Shown piece by piece: positions 49,222 to 61,133 of a DNA stretch of 64,000 nt (position 1 is its first letter; every line of letters begins with the position of its first letter). Location of the stretch: the NCBI GenBank assembly GCA_022560025.1, contig JAFISE010000042.1, forward strand, positions 147,398 to 211,397, in the 5' to 3' direction. The DNA comes from Stagonosporopsis chrysanthemi (lineage: Eukaryota; Ascomycota; Dothideomycetes; Pleosporales; Didymellaceae). Below the pieces are notes generated by a model. The model was not told where the DNA came from, did no database searches, and saw only the letters and a program-made list of their open reading frames with translations. The position numbers were made by a program, and so were the translations under genes.

Positions 49222-50551
49222 CTATGGCCACCAGCCTTGTCTCTTATAGCTTTCGATGACCGCCTCGACGCCCTCTTTTGTGAGCTTGTCGTGTGTGTAT
49301 CTGCAGGGTTTGTCAGTGGTTGTCTGGGGGGCATGTAGAGAGTGATGTACTGGAAGCCGACGTCTCTCTCGAATGCGCTGCCATCCATGCTGAGATCGGT
49401 GTCCCTGAGCAACTCTTTCTCCATAAAGGGGCTCAGTGGGGTCGACTGGCTGATTCCTGCTGCATTCTGCAGCTCTGCCCAGGGGTCGAGGGTCTCGTCG
49501 TTGACATCGTCGACCACGTGATCCATGTTCAATCTTGCAAACGCTGATATCAGTGTGCCGTGAAAGCCAGTCTCGATATTGAAGACATCGTGCATGATCT
49601 TCGCGACTTGTCCTTGCGCTGTTGCATGTCAGCCCATAACCCATGACTCAGGTGTTTTGGAACCTACAGGTGTTGCCGTGATCGACAATGTTGTAGGTCG
49701 GCGCCGGAGTCTTCTTCGCCTGCTTCGTGTACCACTCAGCGCCTGTCCACATTGCGCGTACGACGTCGTCAATGTGCACTGTGTTTGTCCTCAAGTCTTC
49801 TTTCCACAGCCACCTCATCTCTTTCCCTAAGCTCTGATACACCCTCGCCAGACATAGCGCCGTGCTGAGAAACTTCCCTGTGTAAGGCCCGTACACGTGT
49901 GCCAATCGCAGGACCATCAAGTTGAGCCCGTCAACCTTGGCCAGGTCTTCCTCAGCCTTGAGCTTCCACTTCGCCTGGTTGTTCCACGGCTTCAGCTTGT
50001 CCATCTCTTTGCGTGGTGCTATTTCGGGCTTGTACACCATGCCTGTGCTGAGATCGATAAAGCATTTGACCTTGCGCTTTGCGGCTTCGCGACCGACAGC
50101 CATGGAGAGGGCGTAGGAGCGCAGTTCGTAGACTTTGTCGTCCTGGGAGAATCGTGTCTCGCCGCCGCAGTTGAAGACAAAATCGAATTCTTTGCCGCCT
50201 TCTCTGTCGAATATGCGCGCCAGTGAGCCTGTTGCTGGTGTCAGTCAACGCGCTGCGTGCTGGGTGGAGGGGCACACACGTTCTTGCGAGGCATCGGCCT
50301 GCAGGAAGCGCTCTCTCGAACATGCTTCCTTGAACTCGGGCGCAAGCCATGCGAGCTCGGGCAGATGCTTGTCTACAAGGCGAACTTCCGAGGCGAGGCT
50401 GTTTTCATGGATGTGTTTTGCGAGGTTTCGTCCGATGTAGCCTGAGACCGCTTTGTTAGACCCTCAATTCGCAGCTGCGTGCGGGGGCATTGCTAGCTGA
50501 CGTACCCAGGCCGCCTATGATCAGCACCGCTGGCTTCGCTTCTGTCGACAT
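49222..50551 (-). CDS. NAD-dependent epimerase/dehydratase (extended SDR)
   Basis: Five exons: complement(49222..49300, 49351..49618, 49668..50228, 50280..50441, 50506..50551), 371 aa from ATG 50551. The first intron splits the dinucleotide-binding motif IIGGLGYIGRNLAKHI; the last joins GFQ to YTHDKLTKEGVEAVIESYKR and the stop. Other segments fit the family: FNCGGETRF, CFIDLSTGMVYKP, LRLAHVYGPYTGKF and TVHIDDVVRAMW. The usual catalytic YxxxK is not seen where expected; the segment reads NNQAKWKLKAEED, with Gln in the Tyr position, a point to check in homologues. The family converts nucleotide sugars or other small molecules; the exact substrate is unknown. It is conserved-looking and probably not part of the catabolic block. 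Confidence 0.88.
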
Positions 50552-52470
50552 TTTCGCAGGCGCACACGCTCAATGGGCTTTGCTTCCAGCGCAAGTACTC
50601 TGCCGTGGATGATGTCGTGTGTTGTGCGTGCTATTGCAATCTCAAACCGGAATGGGAGATGAGCGGTGGTGATCGATCGCCGCGCTCAGGACTCGAGCCG
50701 CGCCGTGTTTGCAGGAATAGGTACTCGGTGCTTTGGTAATGTCACACGAGTGGAGGAGGGATTGGGAAGAGTTGCATTCACTTCTACAAATTTGAAGAAG
50801 AAGCTTGCGGAGAAGTAGTCCAAGAGAAGCTGGATGCTGCGGCGCAAATGTCATACAACTCCCAGTAAACGAGCGCGATTCATTGACGTGCAGACCGCTG
50901 AAAGGGTGGGTGCCCGAAGCCAATATTTAAACCGCGGCCACGACGACGCTGGTGGAGCAAAATTACACTCGATGCTTGGTTCGGAGAGGAAGACACGCCC
51001 GCCGCGGACGGTGGAGCTTGTGGCTGATACCGAACATCTCATTGTGTCTGCGCCGCGACAATGTTCCAGCGATGCTTTTTGGCATGCATGGGTCAACACC
51101 TGCATCACATCACTGGCAGGCTTGACCTATGTCATACCCTGCAGGTACAACGAAAGGCTTTGCACGCGAGCTTATCTGTCGCACAGCAGCACGGCACGTC
51201 CAGTGCCGTTCAATACTTGCATCTGCGCCTTGTGCACAGGACGAGATGCGGATGATGAACATTGGAACCGGACGGAAGCCAAGCAGAATGACGGCGCGCT
51301 CCCGTAGCCTCGAACCTTTCCAGGAGCTCGATGCCGGACTGCTCATGTGGTCGTATGACAGGTGCCCGACTATGGAGCGGGGCTCAGGGGCGGGCAGTTT
51401 CCGCCGCATCGAGAAACATGTTCATTGATGACATGCCGTGAGCGATGCAGGACCGAATGGCCATGTTGCCTTCCGAACAAGTCAAATCAGGACATGTGTG
51501 CACCGCTATTCGACACGTTTGCAGCGCGTCGTCTCAGGTCACTCGGACGTTGGTTGTATGTGGTTCAGGGTTCAGCTGTCGTCCCCTCTCGCACCAGCAT
51601 CGACCCTGCAACAATCCCGCTCCAACCACTACACCTGCAGCAGCGCGAACAGCAGTCCGGTGAAAGCCAGGAGCAAGACCCAAAAGCGATCTGGAGAAAC
51701 ACACTCGCTAGCCATACTTGCGGAGCGCCCGAAGCTACACAGCCATGTGGCCGGAAGTCTCTTTCCTAGGCCTTAGAGCATGAGTCGCGACCGCGAAAGT
51801 TTGCTGCTTCTCAAACACGGCTTGAGGCTCACGAACCAGTATCTCCCCGTGCCTGGCCACGAGCCCATTGCGTCAATTGTCGCAATGCATCTCAGATCTG
51901 TGTCGCAGCTGGGCGCGATCTTCGCCTCGACATGTTTGCTAGACATGTCTCTGTACATCATTTCTAGAAGTCTTCTATGCCCAGAGCGTCTGACGTTTAT
52001 TGGTGGAACAGTCGAATACACGCTCAGACCAGGTGTGCGCACCAGATCGCCGTGTACGCCATGTGTATCTTTTGAGGTCGGCGATCACAAAGAAATCGAT
52101 ATCCCACCGACAGCCTCCGTGGGCGATCGTGATCAGTCGCGAAGTTGTGAGCATGCCCGTGCACCTGCCGATGCTGCAAGTAATATTGATCGTCCCGCTG
52201 CATGATCCAAGGATGCGTCATAAGCGCGGCATGCAAGACCGTTGGCAATGCTGCAAGAGCAGGGTTTATTGCAAATAGAATATCTATCATGAAAAGATGG
52301 TGCGCGGTCAGTCCGCACTATGCAGCGAAAGGACCTGGAGCTCGCTTGATAAAAAAACAAATGCACAAAGCCAAGTGCAGCTAGACTCATGCAGAAGGAG
52401 TACGAAAGAGACTGTGCTTTTCCACGCCTCGAAGCAGTCCTAAGAATATGTCCGAAGACAGGCTGCTTGT
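50552..52470. other. Long intergenic region, epimerase promoter / topoisomerase 3' flank
   Basis: 1.9 kb with no supported gene. Open frames of up to 157 codons on the plus strand have erratic composition, no domain and no splice partners. No tRNA or repeat was seen. Confidence 0.45.
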
Positions 52471-55400
52471 CTAGAACTCCCAGTCCTCATCGACAGACTT
52501 GATAGCCCAGTCGAATTTCTCCCGCAAGGTTTTCGAGAAGAAGCGCTCAATGGGCACGTCGAACTTCTTGGAGAAGACCACGGTAAGACGAGGATCAATG
52601 TAGTTCTGATGTTGGTTAGAACCCATGCATACAAAGTGGCAACTGACAAAGTGATGAACTTACGATCTTCGAGGTGCCCAGAGCGACCTCCTTGTTGCCC
52701 TCCTTGTCCTCCATTTGAATCTTCATGTTCTCGATCCGCTGATCCAGCTTTTCGACAGCGGTCTCGAGCTTAGATATCGAAGGACCCTTGCCTTCGGCTT
52801 CAACTTTACCGATTTTGTTCTCCTTCTTGTACTTGGCTGCAAGCTCATCGGCCTTTTCGAGACGCTCCTGGAGCTCCTTAGGCTTCATTTCCTTCTCGCC
52901 GTCTGCTGCGAGCTTCTCGTTGTCCTTTTCAAACTTCTTGGTGATCTTTTGGCGCAGCTCTTCCACTTCAGCCTCTTGGTGAGCCTTGACCCAATCGTTA
53001 TCGAGATCTTCGGGACGTTCAAAGTACTCGGCACCCTTCTTCTTCTTGATCTTAGGATCGACGTCGATCATCATCATCTTTGTTCTCCAAAGCTGATATC
53101 GAAGCCCGTTGATCTGTGGGGTGTTAGAAAGCTTTTCATGACAATTTTAGGCCCGAGACTCACCTTCTCTTGCATCTTTTCAATGGATCCAGCGTGGCCT
53201 GCGGCAACAGTGCGCTTGTGGTTACAGAGGATGGCAACCTCGCGATTGGCGTCGTTGTACGCTTTGACCTTCTCTTGAATGGTGCCCGTGGCCTTCATTT
53301 CCTTGAGAAGTCGGGCCATAGTGTATGACGCATTGTAAGTACGGAACACCTTCGCTGTAAGACCAGTCATGTAGCTTGTCAAGTGCTTATTGAGTGCTGA
53401 TGTCGTCAATCTGTCGAAGATGTCGTCGCCGGTAGTTTTTGGCTCCTTCTTGAAAATTTTCAGATTCTTAAACACCTGTGTGTCGACTTCTACCTCGTCG
53501 TAGAAACGGATACTGTCTTTCCCAAGGAAGTCGAAGACGACCGTGTTTGGCGGCTTCAGCGTGACGTGTTGAAACTTTAACGAACAGCAGCCGACTGTGT
53601 CTGCCTCGTCTTCACCCTTCTCGTTACCAGCACGGAGGGCAAACTGGTCGATCAAGTAGATTGCAGTAGCGCGTTGGCGGTCGACCATCTTCTCAGACTT
53701 CAGTTCCTTCCTGTAGTCTGCTCGGATGCGATCGATGTGCTTCTTGAGCTCGCGAGCTTTCTCGAACTTTTTGAAATCGCTCTGGCCCTTGATATCTGAG
53801 TTTGCAGCCAGCATGACGTACTTGTACGCGCCATTGATGTTTTCTTGCCACATAGCGAGCCATGTGCCTTCATGGTCATGCTTGATCTCCTTCCACTTGT
53901 GACCAGCGGGTGGCTCCGGAATCTTTGCTTTCTCGCCGATGTTGATGGTGATCTGTTCAGGCAAAACGCGTTTCTTGACACGACCGGTTTTTGGGTGTTC
54001 ACCACGGCCACGGAATAAGCTGGGAGGTTCGACACGGAAGTTTCCGACTTTCTGCTTGCGTCCATCCCACATGCAGTACATGAAAGGCGTCTCAATGGTA
54101 TCTTTCTCTGCCTTGAGAGCTTTCTTCTCGGCTGCCGGCAGGGCCTTCTTTCTGGCACGCTCGGCGTCGAAGTGTTCGAAGATCGGTTTGAAGTCGCACT
54201 TTTCGAACTTTTTGATCTTGACTGTCTTGCCATCCTTGTCCTTGCCGTGTCCTGTCTTGTCAAGAACAGCAACAAAGTCCTCGAAGAAATTCTTGTTGAA
54301 AGTAGGATTCTCGACGTTGTGCGTAGAGTTGAGCATGCCTCCGTAGAAGCCAGCAATCTCCTCCGCCTCTGGGTGCAGAGAGACCGGTACTCCGTCGTAC
54401 ACCAGCTTGACATGCTTCGGCAGAGGCTCATACTCCGGCGGGAAAACAACACCGTTGTGCTCCAGTGTGTCCCACTTCTTGGTGCCGTCGCCCTTGGCTG
54501 TATCTTCCCACCAGCGGTACTCTTCTTCTTCTTGGTCGGCGTCCTCGTCTTGCTGCTCTTCAGCTTCAGACTTGACCTTCGCTTTGTCCTTTTTCGCGGA
54601 AGCTGCCGCAGGCTTAGCCTTGGCATTCTTTACGACCGGTCTCTTTGCAAGCGGAGCGTCGGAATCTGACTCCTCCTTCTTCACACCGTTGGCTTTCTTT
54701 GCTGGTGCTTTCTTTTTGGCAAGGGGAATGTCGTCGTCTGAATCGCTTTCAACCTTGGGTTTACGTTTTGGTGCTGCCTTCTCTTTTGTGCGGATAGCCT
54801 TGGCTTCCTTTGCCGCAGCCTTCTCAATTGACTCCTTCTTTTTCACCAGTTTCGTGGTCAAAGGAATGTCGGAGTCGGATTCCTCTCCAATCTGGTCTGC
54901 GCTGGCCTTGGGAAGTGCGCGAGCTTTAAGTGGAACGTCGCTGAGTTCCGAGTCGGAGTCGTCCTGCGCAGGTTTTGCTTGCTGAGATGTCCTTCGCCGC
55001 TTACTCTGGGAAAGAGTTAGCGAATTGAACGTGATCAGAGGACCAGTCGTGAACCCACCAGTGGCTTATCATCTTCATCTTCAGACCCGCTTTGGTCCTT
55101 GTAGCTGACATTCGGGATACTGCCGCGAGACTTGCGCTTTCCGTTCGCTGTGCCGTTGGGCGCATCCACGTCCATATCGTCCACTGGACCCATTCGTATC
55201 GAAATACCCGGCTCGACGTGGCCATTGGCAGGGAGCTGCTTGTCCATGGCTTTATCGACGTCTTTAGAGATGATGTCGTTCGAGATTGCTAGAGGTGAAG
55301 ATGGTTAGCACGATAGTCTATGATGGTGAAGGTGTGTGAAACGATGTCAATGGAAGTGGAGCACGCCTCGATAGCAAGCTTAGGCGATCGGCGCGTGGGC

Positions 55401-55503
55401 AGAGTGTTGAATGACGTGGGTCTATAGCAAGTGGAGCGCGGCAACAGACAGACTCACCTCCGTTGCCTGCCTTCACAAGAGGCGTGTCGTCTGAGGAAGA
55501 CAT
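52471..55503 (-). CDS. TOP1: DNA topoisomerase I (type IB)
   Basis: Five exons: complement(52471..52605, 52664..53113, 53164..55005, 55059..55288, 55458..55503), 900 aa. It relaxes supercoils in the nucleus by transient single-strand cleavage through a tyrosine. The N-terminal ~250 residues are charged (KKK, SDSD repeats) with nuclear-localisation-like clusters. The core follows with '[17 protein letters not shown]', '[17 protein letters not shown]' and '[17 protein letters not shown]'. A coiled-coil linker ([17 protein letters not shown]) leads to the catalytic C-terminus; the active Tyr858 is in GTSKINYIDPR, which the last intron splits right before Asn-Tyr. Length is usual for fungal enzymes. 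The first intron, in codon 16, is long (169 nt). Confidence 0.97.
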
Positions 55504-56323
55504 TGTGAGATTGAGTCTCACGCGTTGGTGTCGCGGGTATCGAGAGGAGCGAACGGTTGAATCAGCTTTGTTCGGCGCGAACGCAGAAGCTCTAGCGGAA
55601 CCGAATGGACGGGCGCAAGAGATGCGCTGTAACGGCGATGTGGCGCGGGCAAATGTGAAGCAACCGCGCCGCAGGTTCAATTGGCGTGCGAGGGAGGCGA
55701 TGGTGAAAGAGGTGAGGGGGCGATTGATGAGTGAAGAAAGACGAATGCTGGGTTTATGTGAAGCCTCCCTTCAGCGGCCTCGAGGCGACGCACGGGCTTC
55801 TCGGCCTTTACTAAAATGATCGCGCAGGATCTCTGTAACGAAAGTCGCCTTACCATCTGAGAATTTGACACGGTGGAAGAGATGCATGGAAACAATGCAC
55901 TGGGAAGTACTGTGTAGTGCTGCTACCGGGGAGGGCAGGCTGCAGGGTTACCTCTGAACAGGCAGCTGCAGTCCTTCCCATGTCCTTGTGTTGCTGATTC
56001 TACGTTCGAAGTCATTGTTTGCAGACAAACACGGCAAGAACATCAACGTCCTTGGAGCTGTTCATTTGCAGCGTCATCTGCAGGGTGATACGAGCAGAAT
56101 CACAAGCTTATTGAGAAAAGATACGATACCCGCGATGTCCGTGTCTACTGCGTACCTGGGAGCGAGTAGGGATGCTGCGGCTCGCACGTGACCTGGGAGG
56201 GAAGAACGAACGCATGGACGGCTTAGCGCAACAGATTCCGCCCGACATTGTGAAGCTCGAACAGCCAGCAGCTCACCACCATCACCCGGCCGTCGCCATC
56301 TCCACTCATCCCAATTCCTCGCC
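55504..56323. promoter_or_regulatory. Divergent promoter, TOP1 / ATP3
   Basis: 820 bases between divergent housekeeping starts. No TATA box or RNA gene was recognised. Confidence 0.5.
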
Positions 56324-57439
56324 ATGATGCTGTCCCGAGCTGCCCGCCCTGCCATGAGGGCCGGCATGGCCGCCGCCGCCGCCCGGTACGCATCCCTGGG
56401 CCGCAGCGCCTCGACGCCCGCTGTGCCCTGCACTGGCCGCGTCCATTGCATCTTCAATTGCATCAAGTGCTGACTGAATGTTTGCGTCCGCAGGCCTGCC
56501 GCCCTCCCCGCCGCCAACGCTGCCGGCTACGCCACTCTCCGTGAGATCGAGGGCCGCCTCAAGTCGATTCGCAACATCGAGAAGATCACCAAGACCATGA
56601 AGGTCGTCGCCTCCACCAAGCTCACCCGCGCCCAGAGGGCCATGACCACTTCGCGCGCCTACGGTCAAACCTCCAACGCCGTCTTCGAGAGTGCCGAGAC
56701 CAAGCCCATTGAGAACGGCAACAAGACACTGATCGTCGTCTGCTCCTCGGACAAGGGTCTCTGTGGTGGTATCCACTCTGGTATGTCGAGGAAGGTCCGC
56801 GCCCTCCTGCACGATGCCCCCAACACCGACATCGCCGTCATTGGTGAGAAGTGCAAGGCCCAGCTCTCCCGTTCCAACGGAAAGAACTTCGTCCTCAGCT
56901 TCGCTGGTGCCGGAAAGGACATTCCCACCTTCGCCGATGCTTCCGCCATCGCCGATCAGATTTCGCTCCTGCCCACCGACTACGCCTCCATTCGGATCAT
57001 CTACAACAAGTTCATCAACGCTGGTTCCTACGAGGCTACCGTCCAGGAGGCCTACTCCCAGGAGGCCATCACCCAGTCCGGTATGTGGCAGTCAGGACGC
57101 TGGGACGAGAGTCCGTGCTGATGTGATCATAGCCAACTACTCTGCTTTCGAGATTGAGGACGAGGCTCTCCCTAACCTCCGCGAGTACGCTTTTGCTAAC
57201 TCCCTCTACTGGGTACGTATGCAGCATTGTCGCGCAAACAACATACTGACAGTAGTAAGGCACTTGCTGAGGGCCACGCTTGCGAGCAGTCCGCGCGCCA
57301 GAACGCCATGGACAACGCTTCCAAGAACGCCGGTGACATGATCAACAAGTTCCAGATTCTCTACAACCGTACCCGTCAAGCCGTCATTACTGGCGAACTT
57401 GTCGAGATTATTACTGGTGCCGCTGCTTCGGAATCTTAG
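56324..57439 (+). CDS. ATP3: Mitochondrial ATP synthase gamma subunit
   Basis: Four exons: join(56324..56385, 56494..57080, 57133..57212, 57260..57439), 302 aa. It is the central rotor stalk of F1-ATPase. The first exon encodes an Arg/Ala-rich mitochondrial presequence ([21 protein letters not shown]). The mature protein begins near [20 protein letters not shown], the conserved first helix, with '[19 protein letters not shown]' next; '[13 protein letters not shown]' is the family signature, and the C-terminal helix shows [17 protein letters not shown] then [16 protein letters not shown]. The third intron must use an AAG acceptor at 57259 although CAG and TAG lie 7 and 4 bases upstream. Upstream 5' ATG pairs (ATGATG) do not change the presequence meaningfully. 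Confidence 0.96.
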
Positions 57440-58350
57440 AGGCTGTAACGGTGGTAAACTAGATATCCCGAACATTTGGCTCAGTTGCGCCGTGTAGAAT
57501 AAGTACTGTTCATAGCTCATTTGTCACCTGCTAAGCAACTGCAAGCTCGTTCCCAGATCATTGTCTGTGCCATGTTCGATTCTATCTTGCTCGCAGAGTA
57601 CCCTGATTGTTACCTTCCAGCGTTCCAAGCCCGTGGCATGCACGGTCGTTTCAAAAACTTGTGCTTGCTGTCGAGGCAGCCGTCGAGCTCTCGCGGCGCG
57701 GCATTGGGGTCGAGTCAGTGTCGCAGTCAGTGTCGCAACCTGGTGCCGTGTGCGCGCCCTGGAAAGCAAGGCAGGCGAGACGTTTTTCTCCTCTTCAAGG
57801 GCGGTTGAAACGTCCGAACCACCCAAAAAACCTTCGTGCATGTGCATGCTAAGAGAAACACCGCGCAGCCAATGGCAGAATGCTAACTCACCCAAAAAGG
57901 AAATGGCTGAACGGCAGAGCAGCCGTTCGTTAGCTCCATGAAACATGGTGCAGCCGTTGAAACAATCGCCCGGCACACTTCATCGAGAACATCTCAAGTG
58001 ACTCGAACTATAACATGAGCGTTATGTCGAGCCTTGGGTACGCTTTGGAGTTCTTGCCGTCTTTCGGATCGCTATACTTTTTCATTCTTCTGCAAGCTAG
58101 TCCTGCAGCAACAGCCTCTTGACATCATTGAGTCGCGGGGTTCAACACAAACTCTACTACCAAGCGTGCCCTTCCCGAAGCTAGTTTGCGATTGCTTCAT
58201 AACCTCCAGCCTTCGCATTTGCTGAAGCTGGACTTTGATGCCCTTTTTTGGAGTTGGAATTTGCCCCACATCTACTTTTATTTGTTCTTTCCCCGACAGG
58301 ACCTTGACGACTTCTAACAAACGCTGCTTTTGACGCGACACCACGCGATA
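57440..58350. other. Intergenic region downstream of ATP3
   Basis: 910 bases holding the ATP3 3' UTR and the promoter of the next plus-strand gene. The minus-strand open frames have no domain or splice context. Confidence 0.45.
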
Positions 58351-59269
58351 ATGGACGAGGCACGATATCGCGAATTAAGGGAGAAGATGGCAGCTTTGAA
58401 AAGCCTGTACGCCAGCCGACACTACTCACAATGCGCAAAATTCGGTGAGCTCTTGCTGAGCGAGATTCACGACCAAGTAGGTGCAGTTGACAGCACGTGC
58501 AGCACATCACAACACTACTAACACGCACCAGACACATCCTCTACATCTTGCACACCTGAACTTCTACACAGCGCTATCTCACGACACTCTGGCCCGAGAA
58601 GCAACACTCAGAAACCGCTGGAAGGAGCTCAGTCTCGCAGAACTGCACTACAACACCGCCATGCTCGCTCTCTCCACCCTGCAACCCCCAACAACTTGCG
58701 ACCCATGGTCACCCACCTCCTCAGCCTCGGCGCTCCCATCCCCGTACTCGCGCCGCCGCAGCTCCATCTACTCCAACCACAGCGCCGCCTCCAGCGCCAC
58801 CTCGCTCGACGACACCGACACCGCCTACATGTCGCGGTCACCAAAGCACTCGCGCCACGCCTCCACAACCCACACACCGCTGGGCTCCCCTCCCCACGCC
58901 AGATCCGGAACGACCAGCACCACGAATCCCCACTCTCCCCTTCCCTCGTCCGACCTAGACCACTCCGCACCTAACCCCCGACCCCAAACCCCCCAGCAAT
59001 TCTACTTCACCGCCAACATCGCCTCCTTCTCCCGAATGCTCGCTGCGCACCTCGACGACGTGCGCGCCCTCAAGCTGCGCTCCGCCGTGCCCACCGTTCG
59101 CTTCAGGGTGCCCTCGCCGCGCGCGAGCGGGGCGTTTATCCGGGACGATGAGGCGGAGACGATGCAGAGGGTTAGGGAGGGGAGGAGGAGGGTTGTTTTT
59201 CGGCCGCGGTTTGATCCCGAGGGGGTGAGGAAGTTGTGTGGGGAGGCGCTTGCTGAGTTGGAGGGGTGA
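58351..59269 (+). CDS. Conserved-looking small protein with a helical N-terminus and Ser/Pro-rich middle
   Basis: Two exons: join(58351..58476, 58532..59269), 287 aa. The 55-nt intron (GTAGGT, CTAAC, ACCAG) joins 'LLLSEIHDQ' to 'THPLHLAHLNFYTALSHDTL'. Residues 1-100 are helical (MDEARYRELREKMAALKSLY; WKELSLAELHYNTAMLAL), consistent with a TPR-like or microtubule-interacting-type hairpin. Residues ~105-200 are a Ser/Pro/Thr-rich disordered segment. The last part resumes helical structure (FYFTANIASFSRMLAAHLDDV) and ends in a basic region. I do not recognise a named family and assign no function. The upstream region and splice signals make it a credible gene. Confidence 0.75.
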
Positions 59270-59647
59270 GGGGGGTTCGATTGCTGGTGGTGTTTCTGAG
59301 CGAATGATTTTGGCGGGTTTTCTTTGGGGGGAATTCTGCTTGCGCTTTTTTTTGGTCGCTCTGGCTGTGTGCATGCTGCTAGGCGGCGGTTTTCTTCACA
59401 ATCTTGTATTAGTATTTTATATGTAATCTCACGTGGCACAGGGACATGAGCGGTTCGCGCAAACAGCAGCGTATAATATAGGCATCGAACATTGATTCAT
59501 TCGCTCCGTCTAGCTCAAAGCACACCCATGATATCGTGACTTTTCCCAGCCTTACCGTTCCCATGAAACAAAACAAACAAAAACGCCGTGCAATGCATGC
59601 CCCCCTCCCTCCCTCGCTTGCTCGCTCGCTCGCTCGCTTCCTCAGGC
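59270..59647. other. Convergent 3' region with a GCTC microsatellite
   Basis: 378 bases between two stops. It includes CCCTCC-type repeats and GCTC units (about 59,611-59,637) in the RPAC1 3' flank. No gene seen. Confidence 0.5.
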
Positions 59648-60903
59648 CTATTTCATCATCTCGTCCAGCCCCCGCTTTATCCGCTGCGCCTTGATCCTCA
59701 GCTGCTTGACGCTCTCGAGGAACAGCTCGTCGCTCTCAATCTGGCCCGTGCTCTCGACGCGGAAGATGAAGTGGTCGCGCACACGGCCCAGGCGGACCTT
59801 GTCCTTGAACTCCGGGTGGCGCAGGCACTCTCTGCTGACGGTGTCGTTCATGGGGTGGTCGACGAGGGCTCTGTTCTCGCCCTCGTGGGGCGCCAGCGCG
59901 GGGTCGGCGGCGGCGTCGGCGGCGGTGATGGGGGCCAGGCGGATGACGCCCTTGGGGAAGCAGCGGGCGAATTTCTTGGCGTCGGCGCCGACGATGGGCG
60001 ACAGGATGTCGATGGTGGGGAGGAGGCGGTAGCTGGCTGTTGCGACGGGGGAGAACTTGGCGTGGTCCTGCCCGATGCCCTTCATGGCGTGCATGGTGAG
60101 GGTGATTTTCTGGCCCGGGCGCATCTTGACGATCAGGATGTCGGGGTTTGTGGCGCGGATTGGCTGTGCGGCGTCGAACATGTCGTCTTGCTTGCCCAGC
60201 GGCGCCCACACCAGGTCCTTTGCGTAGACGGAGTGGTTGATGTACAGCTTGTCCGGGTCGGTCTCGCCGGCGACTGCGCGCTGCAGGCCGCCCTCCTGCC
60301 AGGTGCACTCGACGTCCAGGTGCAGGATTGCGCAGTTGAAGTCCGAGGGCCCGCCGGAGCCTTCGTCGTCGTCGGTCGGCTTGACGTACCACTTCATCCA
60401 GGCGAGGCCCTTGGGGTCGCCGCAGAGGGGGATCAGGCCCAGGCGGTGGGCGAGCACTTCGTCCTGGATGATGGAGGTGTTTTGGTAGATGAAGACGTCT
60501 TCGATGGCAAGCGTGGGGATCTCGGAGAGCATGATGCGGCGGAAGGCGTTTGCGACCGACGTGTCGACGCCAGAGAGCGAGAAGGAGGAGTCGTAGGGTG
60601 TGGGGCGGGCGTGGAACTGGACGTTGAAGTGCTGGGGCTGTTAGTACTGCATTCGCGCTGCATTCGCACTGCATTCGCACTGCAGAACTAGGATGGGTAG
60701 CGCGCACCTCCTTGAAGTACTCCAGGTCCCACTCGTGGTTCTCGCCGGGCCAGTGGCCGGGGAAGTCTGTCGACTGCTGGTTCTGGACGATTTCAGCGCC
60801 GACGCTGAGCTTCTGCGGCGGGGGTTAGCGGGCGGAAAGTGCAGAATCGCGGTCGCACACGTGCCTTGCGCTCGGCCAGCACGGCAGCGCTGGGGAGAGC
60901 CAT
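59648..60903 (-). CDS. RPC40: RNA polymerases I and III subunit RPAC1 (AC40)
   Basis: Three exons: complement(59648..60631, 60708..60812, 60865..60903), 375 aa. It is the alpha-like subunit shared by polymerases I and III, which pairs with AC19. The start MALPSAAVLAERK is followed by a 52-nt intron with a GC donor (AAG|GCACGT), a GCTAAC branch and a CGCAG acceptor; it is not a multiple of three and no GT donor keeps frame. Then come KLSVGAEIVQNQQSTDFPGH, HFNVQFHARPTPYDSSFSLSG (start of exon 3), VANAFRRIMLSEIPTLAIE and YQNTSIIQDEVLAHRLGLIP, the alpha-subunit dimerisation motifs. The second intron contains an 11-bp tandem repeat. Length agrees with other fungal AC40 proteins. Confidence 0.95.
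60649..60684. repeat. 11-bp tandem repeat inside RPAC1 intron 2
   Basis: Three complete units of GCATTCGCRCT (60649-60681) plus a partial fourth. On the coding strand it lies between the donor and the TACTAAC branch point of the 76-nt intron, so copy number could change intron length. Confidence 0.8.
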
Positions 60904-61133
60904 GTTGGGGGTTTCGAGCTGCAGATGTTCGTGGTCTTGCGCTTTTTGCTATCACTCAAAAAGTTACGTCGGCATCCAGGGCCGCCAAGCGCCGACGCGC
61001 GGGCCAATGAAGTCCAGCACAGATCCATGACGAGACGAGACGAGCTTGCTGAAGCCCACCGCCACGCCCTCAATCTCCACTCCACACGCCCATTGAGGCT
61101 TCACACGGGCATCTCCAGCGAGCCTCCCCCACC

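Noticed and set aside
51362..51776. Possible gene in the 50.6-52.4 kb gap
   Set aside because: Overlapping short frames with no dominant frame, no splice pairs and no recognisable motif.
53700..54626. 308-codon minus-strand frame inside topoisomerase I
   Set aside because: It is an alternative frame of the Lys-rich TOP1 exon, full of Arg/Ser/Thr runs.
59588..60691. 367-codon plus-strand frame opposite RPAC1
   Set aside because: It is the antisense shadow of a GC-rich conserved gene, with Val/Gly/Asp-rich composition and no domain.
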